This document shows, piece after piece, positions 34,300 through 44,079 of a DNA stretch of 64,000 nt (within the stretch, counting starts at the first letter, position 1; the number at the start of each line of letters is the position of its first letter). Made by a program: the position numbers and the translations under genes. The DNA is from Boswellia sacra (Eukaryota > Streptophyta > Magnoliopsida > Sapindales > Burseraceae), in the NCBI GenBank assembly GCA_013180625.2, contig SNVD02001184.1:1-64000 (forward strand). Direction: 5' to 3'. The notes beneath the pieces were generated by a model. The model was not told the DNA's origin, searched no databases, and saw only the letters and a list, made by a program, of their open reading frames with translations.

Positions 34300-35315
34300 T
34301 ATTGGGTTTTGCAACTTATGGAAGTTACGAAAAATATAACAGAAAACTGTAATGTAAATCGGAACAAGAATTTTACGTGGTTCGATTATAACCAACCTAC
34401 ATCCACGGGCAACAAGAGTTGCAATCCATTATGTTGTATGTGTTTACACTCGACTTAGGACTCTTTACAGTGGTAGACACCCGCTCACTCACTAACCTAA
34501 TCTATGTAAACTTGATCAACCCCGATCACAACCATAGTCCTTCACACACTCTTCTGACGTTGCTCTTTCTGTCACGATTATCTTAACAACACGCTGTTAA
34601 GAATAACATAACACCCGTAACTGTAACTGGTATAGACATATGTGATTATTCAACTCCCTTAAGCTCACACGACCTATAACAATTAACCAAAGCCTAAAGC
34701 TTTACACAAGACATGAAAAACAAATAAAAATGCACTCAAACATGCTCTTGATTGCTCTCTCTCAATTTGCGTTGAATGCCTTGAATGTCTTGAATCTCAA
34801 CTCACACAACACACCACATAGCATCCTCCATTATGTAGAAATAACTTTGTATATATAGGTGATATGCCTAGACAAAATCTCCTAAAAATCCTATAAAAAT
34901 TCTAATCAAAATCATATTAGGATTAGGAGAAATAAAATAGGAAGATATATAATTAAACTCCTAAAGGAATTAGGACAATTAAATATTCTCCTACTCTAAT
35001 TAGGATATAAGATACTATATCCTAATATAAAGAGATAATTAATGCAAATATAAACTTCCTATTTCAACTAGGATTCCAAATCCAACTTATTCCTATTCAA
35101 TTAGGATACTATATCAAACTAAGATACCATATCCAAACTTATTCCTATTCAACTAGGATTCCAAATCCAAACTTATCATAGTTTAATTAAAATTCTTCTA
35201 ATAAAAAACATATATGTAAAATAAATGAGATTAGGAAAATATAAATTTTTAATGTTTTTATCACATGATGACAAATCACTCATGTGCAATGCACATGCCA
35301 TGTCCAGAACCAACA
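34300..35315 (-). repeat. 5' LTR of the Copia element
   Basis: It pairs with 30407-31403. Its inner edge reads TATTGGG on the plus strand instead of TGTTGGG, so one terminal base has changed. Confidence 0.93.
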
Positions 35316-35390
35316 ATTTTCATTCATCTAATAGTAAGTGTATTGTGTAAAAAATAGTGTAATTTTATGGGGCTACTGGTCCTTCCCTTA

Positions 35391-36610
35391 TATATATATA
35401 TAAAGCAAATTTCTTTTGATATATCATGATTCCTGTTTGATTTACTAAATGAGGACTATTTTTTGTGATAAACTATTAACAAACCCAATGTTGGCAAATT
35501 GGTAAAGTCAATAGTGTTTAGCTGAGATTGTCTTCATAGAGAAAAAGTTTCATTTGGTTAATCACATGCTTGATGAAGTTCATAGATTGAAAACTCATTA
35601 CCATCTTGGATCTAATAAGAAGTTGCTTTGATTTTTTCTTTTTTTCCTTTTTTCATAAGAAATTAGAAAATATAGTTTATGTCAATGGGATGCAAAAGAA
35701 TTTGTAGAACAAAAATAGATTTTATCACATAATATTGGACATATAAGTGATTTATCATAAAAATAAATTTATCTTAGAAGATTGGGGTTTCTTTAGTTTT
35801 GGAGTGTGGTGCAATTCCAAATAATAGCATTCTTTGTAGATAATGTGATGGTTCCAAATTAGAATGATATTTTTTGAATATAGGATTGAAGACCTATTGA
35901 CTGACTACAAACAAGTACTTAAGACCATCGTGCTCCATGTCTAGCACTATTAAGAGCCCCTTCGTGGACATGAAAGTGAACTTGCAAAACCAAATTTGAC
36001 TCATTAATTCAAGACCAATCACATGACCAATCTTATTTTAAGGGCCAATACAACCTGTTCTACAAGTACGGAGCAAACCAACTTCAAACTATACTAAAGG
36101 GAACCTAAGGTACTCATTTACTAGTTTTTGACTAATTTCATAACTTTTAACTTTATAACAAGCATCAAAGTGGCTATTCCATTAATAATAGTGCTATTCT
36201 CTCTTGGTAGTATAAATCTAAGGGGACGCTTATTTTTGTTGTTTTTTTTATCTAAAATCTAAATGGGTAATAAACAAATTATTAAATTATAATTTTTAAG
36301 ATTTGATAATAAATCTTAATTTTTTATGGAAAACTATTTGAAATTGGTAGTTTCATATATATGTCTTATTAAGCATGATATATGTATATAATTTATAAAC
36401 TATAAAACATTCGCGAATAATCAATTAGATAAAAGCTTATTTTAAAACCATAAAATATTCATATTTTTAGTTAAAATATATTATAAATAATGTGAGAATT
36501 TTTTTTATTAGAAAGATAAGTTGCAACAGAGGTTGAATTTAGAGACATAAAGACAAAAGGCAAAAATGTTTTACAAAAATGGCTATAACTAGAGTGAATA
36601 AGGCTATTTT
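35391..36610. other. AT-rich spacer without recognisable gene
   Basis: I see no gene. At 36511-36540 there is a copy of AGAAAGATAAGTTGCAACAG resembling the sequence that flanks the LINE insertion at 36611 and 38935, so a short duplication predates the LINE. Confidence 0.6.
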
Positions 36611-36676
36611 AGAAAGATAAGTCAAAAAAAGTTAATTGCTCGGGTTTAGGGGAAAATTTTTCTCTCAACTAGTTCG

Positions 36677-37330
36677 CCGGAGTTACTGTTAACTCCGCCC
36701 GTTTTGCGAATCAGCCTTTGAGATTTACAAATGTTGTAGATCGGGATATTTTGAGCAAACTTTCCTTCTTGACCCTTTTCAGATTCTGGCCAGAAGGCGT
36801 TCAAATTTCCCAAAAACAGTGATCGGATTTACTATTCATCCACCGTCGACGAGCAAATGAACCTTCACCTCCACCACCATCGTGTTGATCTCGGCCCGTT
36901 CTACAATTTTTTCCTTCTTCACTCCTCCTGAATCAGCCGGCAACACGTCCGTCCAAGACTTCAAAATTTTGGAATTTACTATTCACCCACCGTCGATCGT
37001 CGAAGCTCAGCGAGTGGCATCTCACCTCCATCACCATCTGGTAGATCGGGCAGCGATCTACAACTTTTTCTTCATCACCACTGTCTGATTCAGCCGGTAT
37101 CATCCCCGTCCATGGCTTCAAAGTTTCGGAATTACTATTTATCCGTCGCCTTTCGTCAAAAACCGACGAGTGGGTTCTCACCTCCACCACCACCTTATAT
37201 ATCGGACATCGCTAATCAACTTTTCCTTTTGTACCATCGTCTGAATCCAACCGCATCACCCACAAATCGCATTTTTTCCTTTCGGGTGATACTATTCACC
37301 GACATAATCACTGTTCATCCGACCATCACT
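36677..37330 (+). repeat. Tandem ~150-bp monomers in the LINE 5' UTR
   Basis: Units start near 36677, 36829, 36976, 37132 and, partially, 37290. Each has TTACTATTCAnCC near its start, then CACCTCCACCACCA, then GATC(T)GGnC and TGAATCnGCCGG. The first unit is the most divergent. The arrangement recalls rodent L1 promoters, which are built of tandem monomers, but promoter function here is an inference. Confidence 0.75.
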
Positions 37331-37525
37331 GTTTATAGACCCAATCAGATTGTTGCTCAGGTTATTCCGTGCAACTTGGCTTCTTGGCCGCCCTCCTGAT
37401 TCCTTACGGATTGCAAATTAGAAGAGGAGACGACGAGTTCGCAAGCCCGCCTCGTTTTGGTGCCCGGTTTGCTTTCGTTTATCCTTGTCTTTTTTTATGA
37501 GATATTTATTGTACTTGATTTGTGA

Positions 37526-38691
37526 ATGATGGATCCACCCAAATCAACTACTGGCTCTTGGGCCGACAAAATCAAGATCACCGATTCAAGTACTCGATGC
37601 AAACTGTTCCCGGTTACCCCCAAAAAATCGGGTACAATCCTTGAGATTCCGGATGAGATCGTCAATGAGAATGTGGCCGAATGGCGTAGATGTCTTGTTG
37701 GCTTTTTTTTGGGATATGTGATACCCTTCCATGCTGCATGTTCGATGACGATGCGTGCATGGAAATCTAGTGGTCTTGAGGACGTCCGTTCCACGAATAA
37801 GGGATTTCTCATCTTCCGTTTTCGAACTGAGGAGGAGGTTCTTAATATCATTGCTCGCGGTGCTTGGATGTTCAGAGGTAAATCAATTATCTTACAACCA
37901 TGGAACCCGCATTTGGATTTTAATACAAATCAATTAAGAAAGGTTCCTATTTGGATCCGTTTATATGGCCTGCCTTTTCTTTGTGGACAACTAAAGGCCT
38001 TAGCATTGTCTCCAGCATGGTTGGATAACCTATCTCTTGTGACAAGACAACTTCTGATCTTTCCAGATTGGAGTATGCAAGGGTATGTGTTCTTCTTGAT
38101 ATAAAATGCCCTCCAATCTAGAACTTTGAGTTCAAGTGCAAACTCTCTCCTGAGCCCATCCAAATTGAAGTTGAATATGAGTAGATTCCAAAACGTTGCT
38201 CCAAATATCGCAGGTTTGGTCACCTTTGTCCGGAACCAGCACAGACTTCAGTTCAGGATAATAATAAGGCTAGCACCTCCGATAGCACCCCTTCTGATGG
38301 TACCTCCTTGAATTCGGGTAAGGTTGCGACTGATGTCGTTGAGAGTTCGAAAGTTGTTGCTATTCCAGTAGACTCTTCAGTGCAAGTTGTGCCTCCTAAG
38401 GCTGCTACAGTTTTGAGCACATAGTCAGTCTTAGATTATGACTCTCTATCTCCTTTTGCGACCGACCAAGGTGAGCTTTTGGGTACTATCCATTGTTCAA
38501 CCAGTCGCGAGGCATCTGTTTCGTCAGGGCAGATAAACACAGGACAACCTCTTGAGACTTCGCCCTCCCGTTTTGAGCCTTTGAATAGGCTGAGTAATGA
38601 GGATCAATCTGATAGGGTTGATCATACTCATACAGACACCCCAGCTAGCCCGGTAAAGAAGGGTAAGAAGAAGAAAAACAAGAACGACTGA
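37526..38691 (+). pseudogene. LINE ORF1 with DUF4283 domain and zinc knuckle (decayed)
   Basis: ORF1 proteins of plant LINEs bind the element RNA. The frame opens with MMDPPKST and GSWADKIKI, then shows the DUF4283 core: EWRRCLVGFFLG, STNKGFLIFRFRTEEEV and VPIWIRLYGLPF. A one-base shift lies near 37975, after which the frame continues through several stops (about 38028, 38119, 38183 and 38422). A knuckle-like stretch around 38190-38235 (CSKYRRFGHLCPEP) and a basic tail VKKGKKKKNK complete it. It is dead in this copy, although the order of parts is intact. Confidence 0.86.
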
Positions 38692-39540
38692 AGCTCTTGT
38701 ATTTTTTTTTATTTAGACCATTTGTGGTCATTTATCATTTATGTTGTTAAGGTCATTTATGGCCTTTTTACTTTGTTTTAGGTCGCTTGTGGCCTTTATT
38801 TTTGATCTTTTGTTGGATTGTATGTTTGGACTTTACATCCTTCTTGTAATTCTTGGGGTATGCCCCTCGGATTTTTGTATATTATAATTTTTTTGGATTT
38901 ATATTACTAATTAAGTAACTTTTCCAAAAAAAAAAGAAAGATAAGTCGCAATAAAGGTTGAATTTTGGGAATGTTATAATGAATATTCCATTCTATCCCA
39001 ACACTTTAGTCTTTACTTCATTGATGGAAGAGATATATCCATCCCAACAGTGTCATGTCTCAGCCCGCATGTGGCACTTTTCACTTGTATGTGGTATTTC
39101 GTGGTCTCGCATATGTCACTTGGCACTGTTTATGACATTTTGCGGTCCCCATAAACCCTCAAGAGATGACCCCTATGCACGCCTTTGAGAAATGGCCCCC
39201 ACAAAGTCTCAAGAAGTGCCCCCCTTGTGTGCGTGAAGCCCAACACCCCAGCCCACTGTCAGATATTGTCCGCTTTAGATGCACAGTCCATCACGATTTT
39301 GCTTTCAGGCTTTGCAACCGAAAAGGCCTCCAACAACTTAAGGAGCTCATGGGGTATATAAGCTCTTCATATATCTTATTCTCAAGCGATGTGAGATGTT
39401 ACATTAACCCCCGCTTAGGAGTCAAGTGTCCTCGCTTGATTGGGCTTACATCCCCACGGTGACACCCCATACTCTTGATTGGGCTTATATCCCCAGGGTG
39501 ACACCCTATACTTCCGCTTGGACTAGGCTCTGATACCATT

Positions 39541-39916
39541 TGTCACATCTCGACCCGCATGTGACACTTTACACTTGTGTGTGACACTTTGTGGTCTCGC
39601 ACGTGACACTTTGCATTATGTGTGGCACTTTGTGGTTCCCATAAACTCTCAAGAGGTGGCCTCCACACAATCTTAAGTGGTGGCTCTCATGCGCGCCTTC
39701 GAGAGATGGACCCCATAAAGTCTCAAGAGGTGACCCCTATGCATGTGCGACACCCAACATCCCAATCCACTGTCGGATATTATCCGCTTTGGACACACAT
39801 CTGTCACAGTTTTGCTTTCAGGCTTTGCAACCCAAAAGGCCTCCAACAAATCAAGGAGTTCACAGGGCATATAAGCTTTACACATATCTTATTCCCAAGC
39901 GATGTGGGATGTTACA
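39541..39916 (-). repeat. 5' LTR of the TRIM
   Basis: It starts TGTCACATCTCGACCCGCAT and ends GATGTTACA on the plus strand and pairs with 39051-39403. Both carry the phrase TTTTGCTTTCAGGCTTTGCA. Confidence 0.87.
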
Positions 39917-40064
39917 TTGGGGCCACCGCTTGAGACTGTGTGGAGGCCACCACTTGAGGGTTTATAGGGACCACAAGTGTTATACACAGTGCAAAGTGCC
40001 ACATGCCAGATCATGAAGTGCCACACACAAGTGCAAAGTGCCACATGCGGGTTGAGATGTTATA
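39917..40064 (+). repeat. Inverted partial LTR next to the TRIM
   Basis: The reverse complement reads TATAACATCTCAACCCGCAT and continues through the CACTTTGCACTTGTGTGTGG and GGCCTCCACACAG phrases of the LTR, then stops. About 148 bp of LTR are present in opposite orientation to the two others, giving an inverted pair with the 5' LTR. Confidence 0.8.
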
Positions 40065-40216
40065 AATAGTCTACACGTATTGACTTATAGTTCTATGTTT
40101 CCATCAAATTAGATCAATCTCAAACTATTATATATACTTCATTCACACCTGTTGCAAAAACAAATAAATAAATAAATTTGTAAATGTTTAATTTATTCCT
40201 CATTTGGTGGACTAAC

Positions 40217-42171
40217 TGTGAACAGGGCTTTCATCCCACTAGAACATTTGCGATCATGACATTATGTCAAAACCTCTTTTGAGACATAAGAGAATACAAA
40301 GAAGCCATGGGCACGTATGGAGAAATAGAGTCGTCACCTAATTTTTCGATTCGAAACGAATGGAGGCAATCCGATCTCTCGCTTCAGGACCTAACTACCC
40401 TCATCCCTTCAAAGATGAGTTCAAGAAGTTAGGTATGAGCCATTCACCTTGCCTAGATCAAAATCCAGCATCCACTAAGGTATACCAAATAAAAATAGCT
40501 TACATTATTATACAGTCCGCTTATGTGGTTCATTTTATGCACACGTTTCCAATTTTATATTCTTTAAGACATGTGAGGTATATTAAACTAATAACAATTG
40601 TATATTCATACAAAGAAAAAGGAAGGAAAATAAAGTTATAATTCCTTTCAAACATAGAGGAGTGGGAAGAGAATTACATCAATTGCTCTTTAACAAATAA
40701 AAAAAAGTAATTGTACTTCTAAACTTTTCAAAATATCACATTCACATTTGTACCATTCATAACATTCATTGCATTTTCATGCATATCATAATTTCAATAT
40801 AAACATTTGATTCAAAACTCGATAGATAATGAATTTCTTACCACCATGTGTGAGTCTATTCAATGTCTATGAAGCCTCTTTCATGGCATCATTTAATAGC
40901 ATGGTCAAAGTATATTCGTATACTTACAAAGCTATAATTTAAAATCATGGCACTTCAACCTAGATTTGATAATTCCATTATGACATTTTAGCCTATTGCT
41001 ATTTTAGCATAATTCATAACAATTTATAGTAGTCACAACATTTCTCTTCTAATCACGTCAATCAAGATCAAACATAGCTATTCTAGCCTAATTCAAACAT
41101 TCAAGGGTAAATATGGTAATTCTTATCTATTCTATGCTATTTCCTAGTATGCTTCCAAAATCAATTATAAGTCTTCCTAACATGATTCTAATCAGGTACT
41201 GCCAAGCATGATTCCAAACATGTGTTCATAAGCATGATTTTAAGCATTTGCCATGAAAATAAACTCCTAAATATGTTTCTAATAAAGGAGGAAAAGATGA
41301 TTAGCTTGACACGCATTTCCACCTTGCAAAACAAATAAGGATTAAACAATTCATAAAATCCTAAACATGCTTCTAAGCATAAAAATAAATCATAAACATG
41401 CTCATTCTAAGCATAAATAAACCTAAGCATACTTATTCTAAAGTAAGAAAAATTTAAAAAAAAAGAGAGAAGAGAGGACTGCTCTCAAGACGTACTCTCT
41501 TCGGGTTTAGAGTAATAGAACGCTTAAAAAACCTTTAAACTAGAAAAGACTCATTAAATTCTCAAGTGTGTCTTCAAGAGGGAGAAGAGGGGATTTTGAT
41601 GTGTATTGTAAAGTGAGGAGGAGAAGGGTATATATAGCTGAGGGCTGGAACTAAAAAATGCAAAATCTAAAAAAGGAATGATTTTTATCAAATTTCCCAA
41701 AAATAAAGAGGGGACAGTTGGCTAGCCGTGGGAGGACTGTCAGCCAGTAGTGGGATAGCCAGCTAGATGTGGCTAGATCGTCGGCCAATGGTAGGATAGC
41801 CGGCCGACTGTCCTCCAACCGCCGACTAGTTGTGGCTTACCAAACCCTTTGGTTTTGCATTTTTTTCAATGTAGTCTCTTCTAACCTTCAACCGTTCAAT
41901 CATGTATAACTCTCTGAGTTCTACTCTGATTTGTGATTCATAGAATTTTGTAATAATTAGACATCCGCAACTTCGTAACGGTAGATGATTCATCATTAAT
42001 TCCTCTTGAATTAATTTATGTGATTTTTTAAAATCATGCCTTGGTTTTTAAAGCTTTTGGTTAGTTTCTTCTTATCTTTCTTCCTTTTGCTTTCAAAGGC
42101 ATTTTGATTATTTCAATTACTCGACATTCATCTTTGATTCATTATCGAGCCTCGAAAATCAAGTGTGTACA
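40217..42171 (-). repeat. 3' LTR of the Tat-like element
   Basis: It pairs with 49399-51260. Next to its inner edge the minus strand reads CAAAAGAGGAGGCAAGC, a good polypurine tract. The LTR includes the terpene-free, GC-richer segment near 41710-41830 with repeated GGCCGnnTG phrases. Confidence 0.88.
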
Positions 42172-42374
42172 GCTTGCCTCCTCTTTTGGAGAAGTTTGTG
42201 AGACACAAAAATCGATAAAGTATTCTTGTTTCGTCATTCCTACTCTCATCTTGGCATCTTTTCCTTCATCTACATTCTGTCAGACTTCTCATCATCTACT
42301 TTCCTTTTCAATTCTTGCAAAAGAGTTATGCCCACTCAAGGGCTGATGTGCCCATTTAAGGACTAATTAGCATC

Positions 42375-42720
42375 CTTCTAATGCATAAAATGCACTCTTC
42401 TAGTACAGACAAATTTATCCTTTCAATACATGATGTGCACTCTTCTTGTGTGGATAGGTGCATCCTTATAATGCATAATATGCACTCTTCTAGTCAACAC
42501 AAATGCATTCTTCTAATGCATGATGTGCACTCTTCTACTACGGACAGCTGCATCCTTATGATGCATAATGTGCACTTTTGTAGTGTAGACAAATGCATCC
42601 TTCTAATGCATGAAGTGCATCCTTACGATGTGTAATGTGCACTCTTCTAGTCAAGACAAATGATTTCTTCTAATGCATGGAATGCATCCTTATGATGCTA
42701 AAATGAAACATTCTTCAATG
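42375..42720. repeat. Tandem array A: ~45-bp units
   Basis: About seven units of 45 bp repeat ATGCATnATGTGCACTCTTC. Alternate units resemble each other (TAATGC versus TGATGT types), suggesting a 90-bp higher order. Since 45 is a multiple of three, a plus-strand frame of 84 codons stays open, but it has no other sign of coding. Confidence 0.9.
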
Positions 42721-42721
42721 C

Positions 42722-43075
42722 ATCTACTTTCCAGGGTTTGTTAGCACTAAAGAGTGCGCCTATTCGAAGGGCTTCAAACACTCCTAAGTGCACCTATTTT
42801 CTAGGTTTTTTAAACACTCTTCAATCCTTTTCTTAGGGCTTGTGTCTATTCTAAGGGCTTAAAGCTCTCTTAAGTGTAACTACTTCCTAGGATTTTCAGA
42901 ACTCTTCGGTGCGCCTCTTCTAAGGGTCTGTGCCTATTCTAAGGGCTTAAAACACTCTTGACTGAATCTACTTTCTAGGGTTTTCAACACTCTTTAGTGC
43001 ATCTCTTCTTAGGGCTTGTGACTATTCTAAGGGTTTAAAACACTATTAAGTGAACCTATTTCCTAGGGTTTCTTC
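42722..43075. repeat. Tandem array B: ~96-bp units
   Basis: About three and a half degenerate units carry TTCTAGGGTTTTCAACACTC, then CTTCTTAGGGCTTGTG, then CTATTCTAAGGGCTTAAAAC. It lies directly beside array A and shares little sequence with it. Confidence 0.82.
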
Positions 43076-43513
43076 TAATGCATGCCCACTCGGAAAACGT
43101 GTATCATGCACTACCTGGCGGTCTTTAAACCTTTTTATTCTTACATACCTTCGATTGAGTATTCTTCATTCTTCTTTGATCTCTTCATGCTTTGCATTTG
43201 TTGGGTTTTGTGCCCTTCTTCTAAGAATTCTTACTTTTATTATTCACTCGTTTATTTCTTCAGTCTCACTAGGGAGAATTCTATATTTTGCATCTTCTTG
43301 GTCTTTAGACCTTTCATTCACTAGGTTTCAAGCCCTTTCTTTTAGTACTTTTTGTCTCTATTCACTTGTTTTGTAGATTCTTACTCTTCATTAGGGAAAG
43401 TTGTTGGTATATTGTGCCCTCTTTGATTCACTGAGGATTTCTTCATCGTTCTTGCAAGTTCTTGCAAAATATCAAACATCTCTTGATAATTTCAAATCAA
43501 TTTAAAGTTTACC

Positions 43514-43885
43514 TTATTTGATATGCTCTTTGACAAATTGCTTTCTTGCCTCTACAGGAATTCTTTCCACATGTCTCGATTCGTCGTCCAATTCCATGTG
43601 ACTCAAATTAAGTTCTTCTTCCTCAAATCCCTTCTTCAAGTTGAACTTCAAATTTGAACTTCCTTCTTCAAGGTGAACTTCAAATTTCTTTTTCAAGATT
43701 TCGTCTTCAAGGTAAACTTCAAATTCCTTCTTCAAGGGAGATTGTTTCTTTAATATGGATGCCTTCTTCAAGGAAGATGACTTATTCAAGGGAGATGCCT
43801 TCTTCAAGAGAGATTTCTTCTCTAAAGCACATGCCTTCTTCAAGACAGATCCTTTCTTGAAAGTGGATGTCTTCTTCAAAGTGAG
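43514..43885 (-). repeat. Tandem array C: 24-bp units, open as a Lys-rich frame
   Basis: About eleven units built on CTTCTTCAAGG lie within 43610-43885. On the minus strand they give an open frame of 121 codons (43514-43879) that begins with 8-residue repeats of the type KKASxLKK and continues with a non-repeated, acidic tail (ELDDESRHVERIPVEARKQF). The tail after the repeats is not repetitive, so a real short ORF is possible, but I do not recognise it. Confidence 0.8.
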
Positions 43886-44079
43886 TTCCTAGACTGCACT
43901 GCCTACTCTTGGCGAAATGTACTTCTTACAAACTATTGTGTCCCTTCTCGACCATTTGAATTCTTTTGAGAAAATTTGACTTGTTCTAGGCGATTTGCAA
44001 ATCGTGTGAACTGAGTCTCTTCTAGACTGTACTTGCACTTCTTGCATGGTTAACTATTTCAAATCTTTCTCCTTAAATG

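Larger units (their letters stand above)
30407..35315 (-). mobile_element. gag-only Ty1/Copia element, probably SIRE lineage
   Basis: LTRs of 997 bp (30407-31403) and 1016 bp (34300-35315) enclose a 2.9-kb interior. The target duplication ATTTT is perfect (30402-30406 and 35316-35320). On the minus strand the order is 5' LTR, initiator tRNA-Met primer site, gag with two zinc knuckles, a short piece of protease, and then a polypurine tract beside the 3' LTR. RT, RNase H and integrase are absent. The LTRs are closely similar apart from a few indels, including a ~30-bp extra stretch near 35107 in the 5' LTR, so the insertion is fairly young. It splits the right arm of an inverted-repeat element. 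Confidence 0.93.
29000..35390. mobile_element. Long-arm inverted-repeat element split by a Copia insertion
   Basis: The left arm (about 29000-29360) matches the reverse complement of about 30110-30402 joined to 35316-35390. Shared landmarks are AAAATTACAC next to each end, CTCTCTCTTCTATGCTTTAC on the left with its counterpart on the right, and CCCACAACAA. Both ends lie in TATATATA runs, so the element probably inserted into a TA repeat. Without the Copia insert it is about 1.5 kb. Its centre (29560-29710) has a ~75-bp tandem duplication. No transposase is present. Confidence 0.78.
36624..38934 (+). mobile_element. Complete ORF1-only LINE with 13-bp target duplication
   Basis: The insertion is bounded by perfect 13-bp copies of AGAAAGATAAGTC (36611-36623 and 38935-38947) and ends in an A run, as left by target-primed reverse transcription. 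Its 2311 bp hold a 900-bp 5' UTR with tandem repeats, a decayed ORF1 and a 240-bp 3' UTR. The endonuclease and RT of ORF2 are absent, and a second copy (12667-13060) shows the same direct passage from ORF1 stop to 3' UTR. This points to a non-autonomous family rather than a one-off deletion. Confidence 0.88.
39051..40064 (-). mobile_element. TRIM element with an additional inverted LTR piece
   Basis: LTRs of 353 bp (39051-39403) and 376 bp (39541-39916) flank a 137-bp interior. On the minus strand the interior has an initiator tRNA-Met primer site (TGGTATCAGAGCC at about 39525-39537) and a purine-rich stretch AAGCGGGGGTTAA beside the 3' LTR. It encodes no protein. The interior contains a ~39-bp tandem duplication. 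Beyond the 5' LTR, 39917-40064 is an inverted partial LTR. The near-duplication AACAG (39046-39050) and AATAG (40065-40069) suggests that the whole 1.0 kb inserted as one unit. Confidence 0.83.

Noticed and set aside
38104..38700. ORF2 of the LINE starting after ORF1.
   Set aside because: No endonuclease or RT motif appears in any frame between the ORF1 tail and the poly(A) run; only 240 bp of 3' UTR follow.
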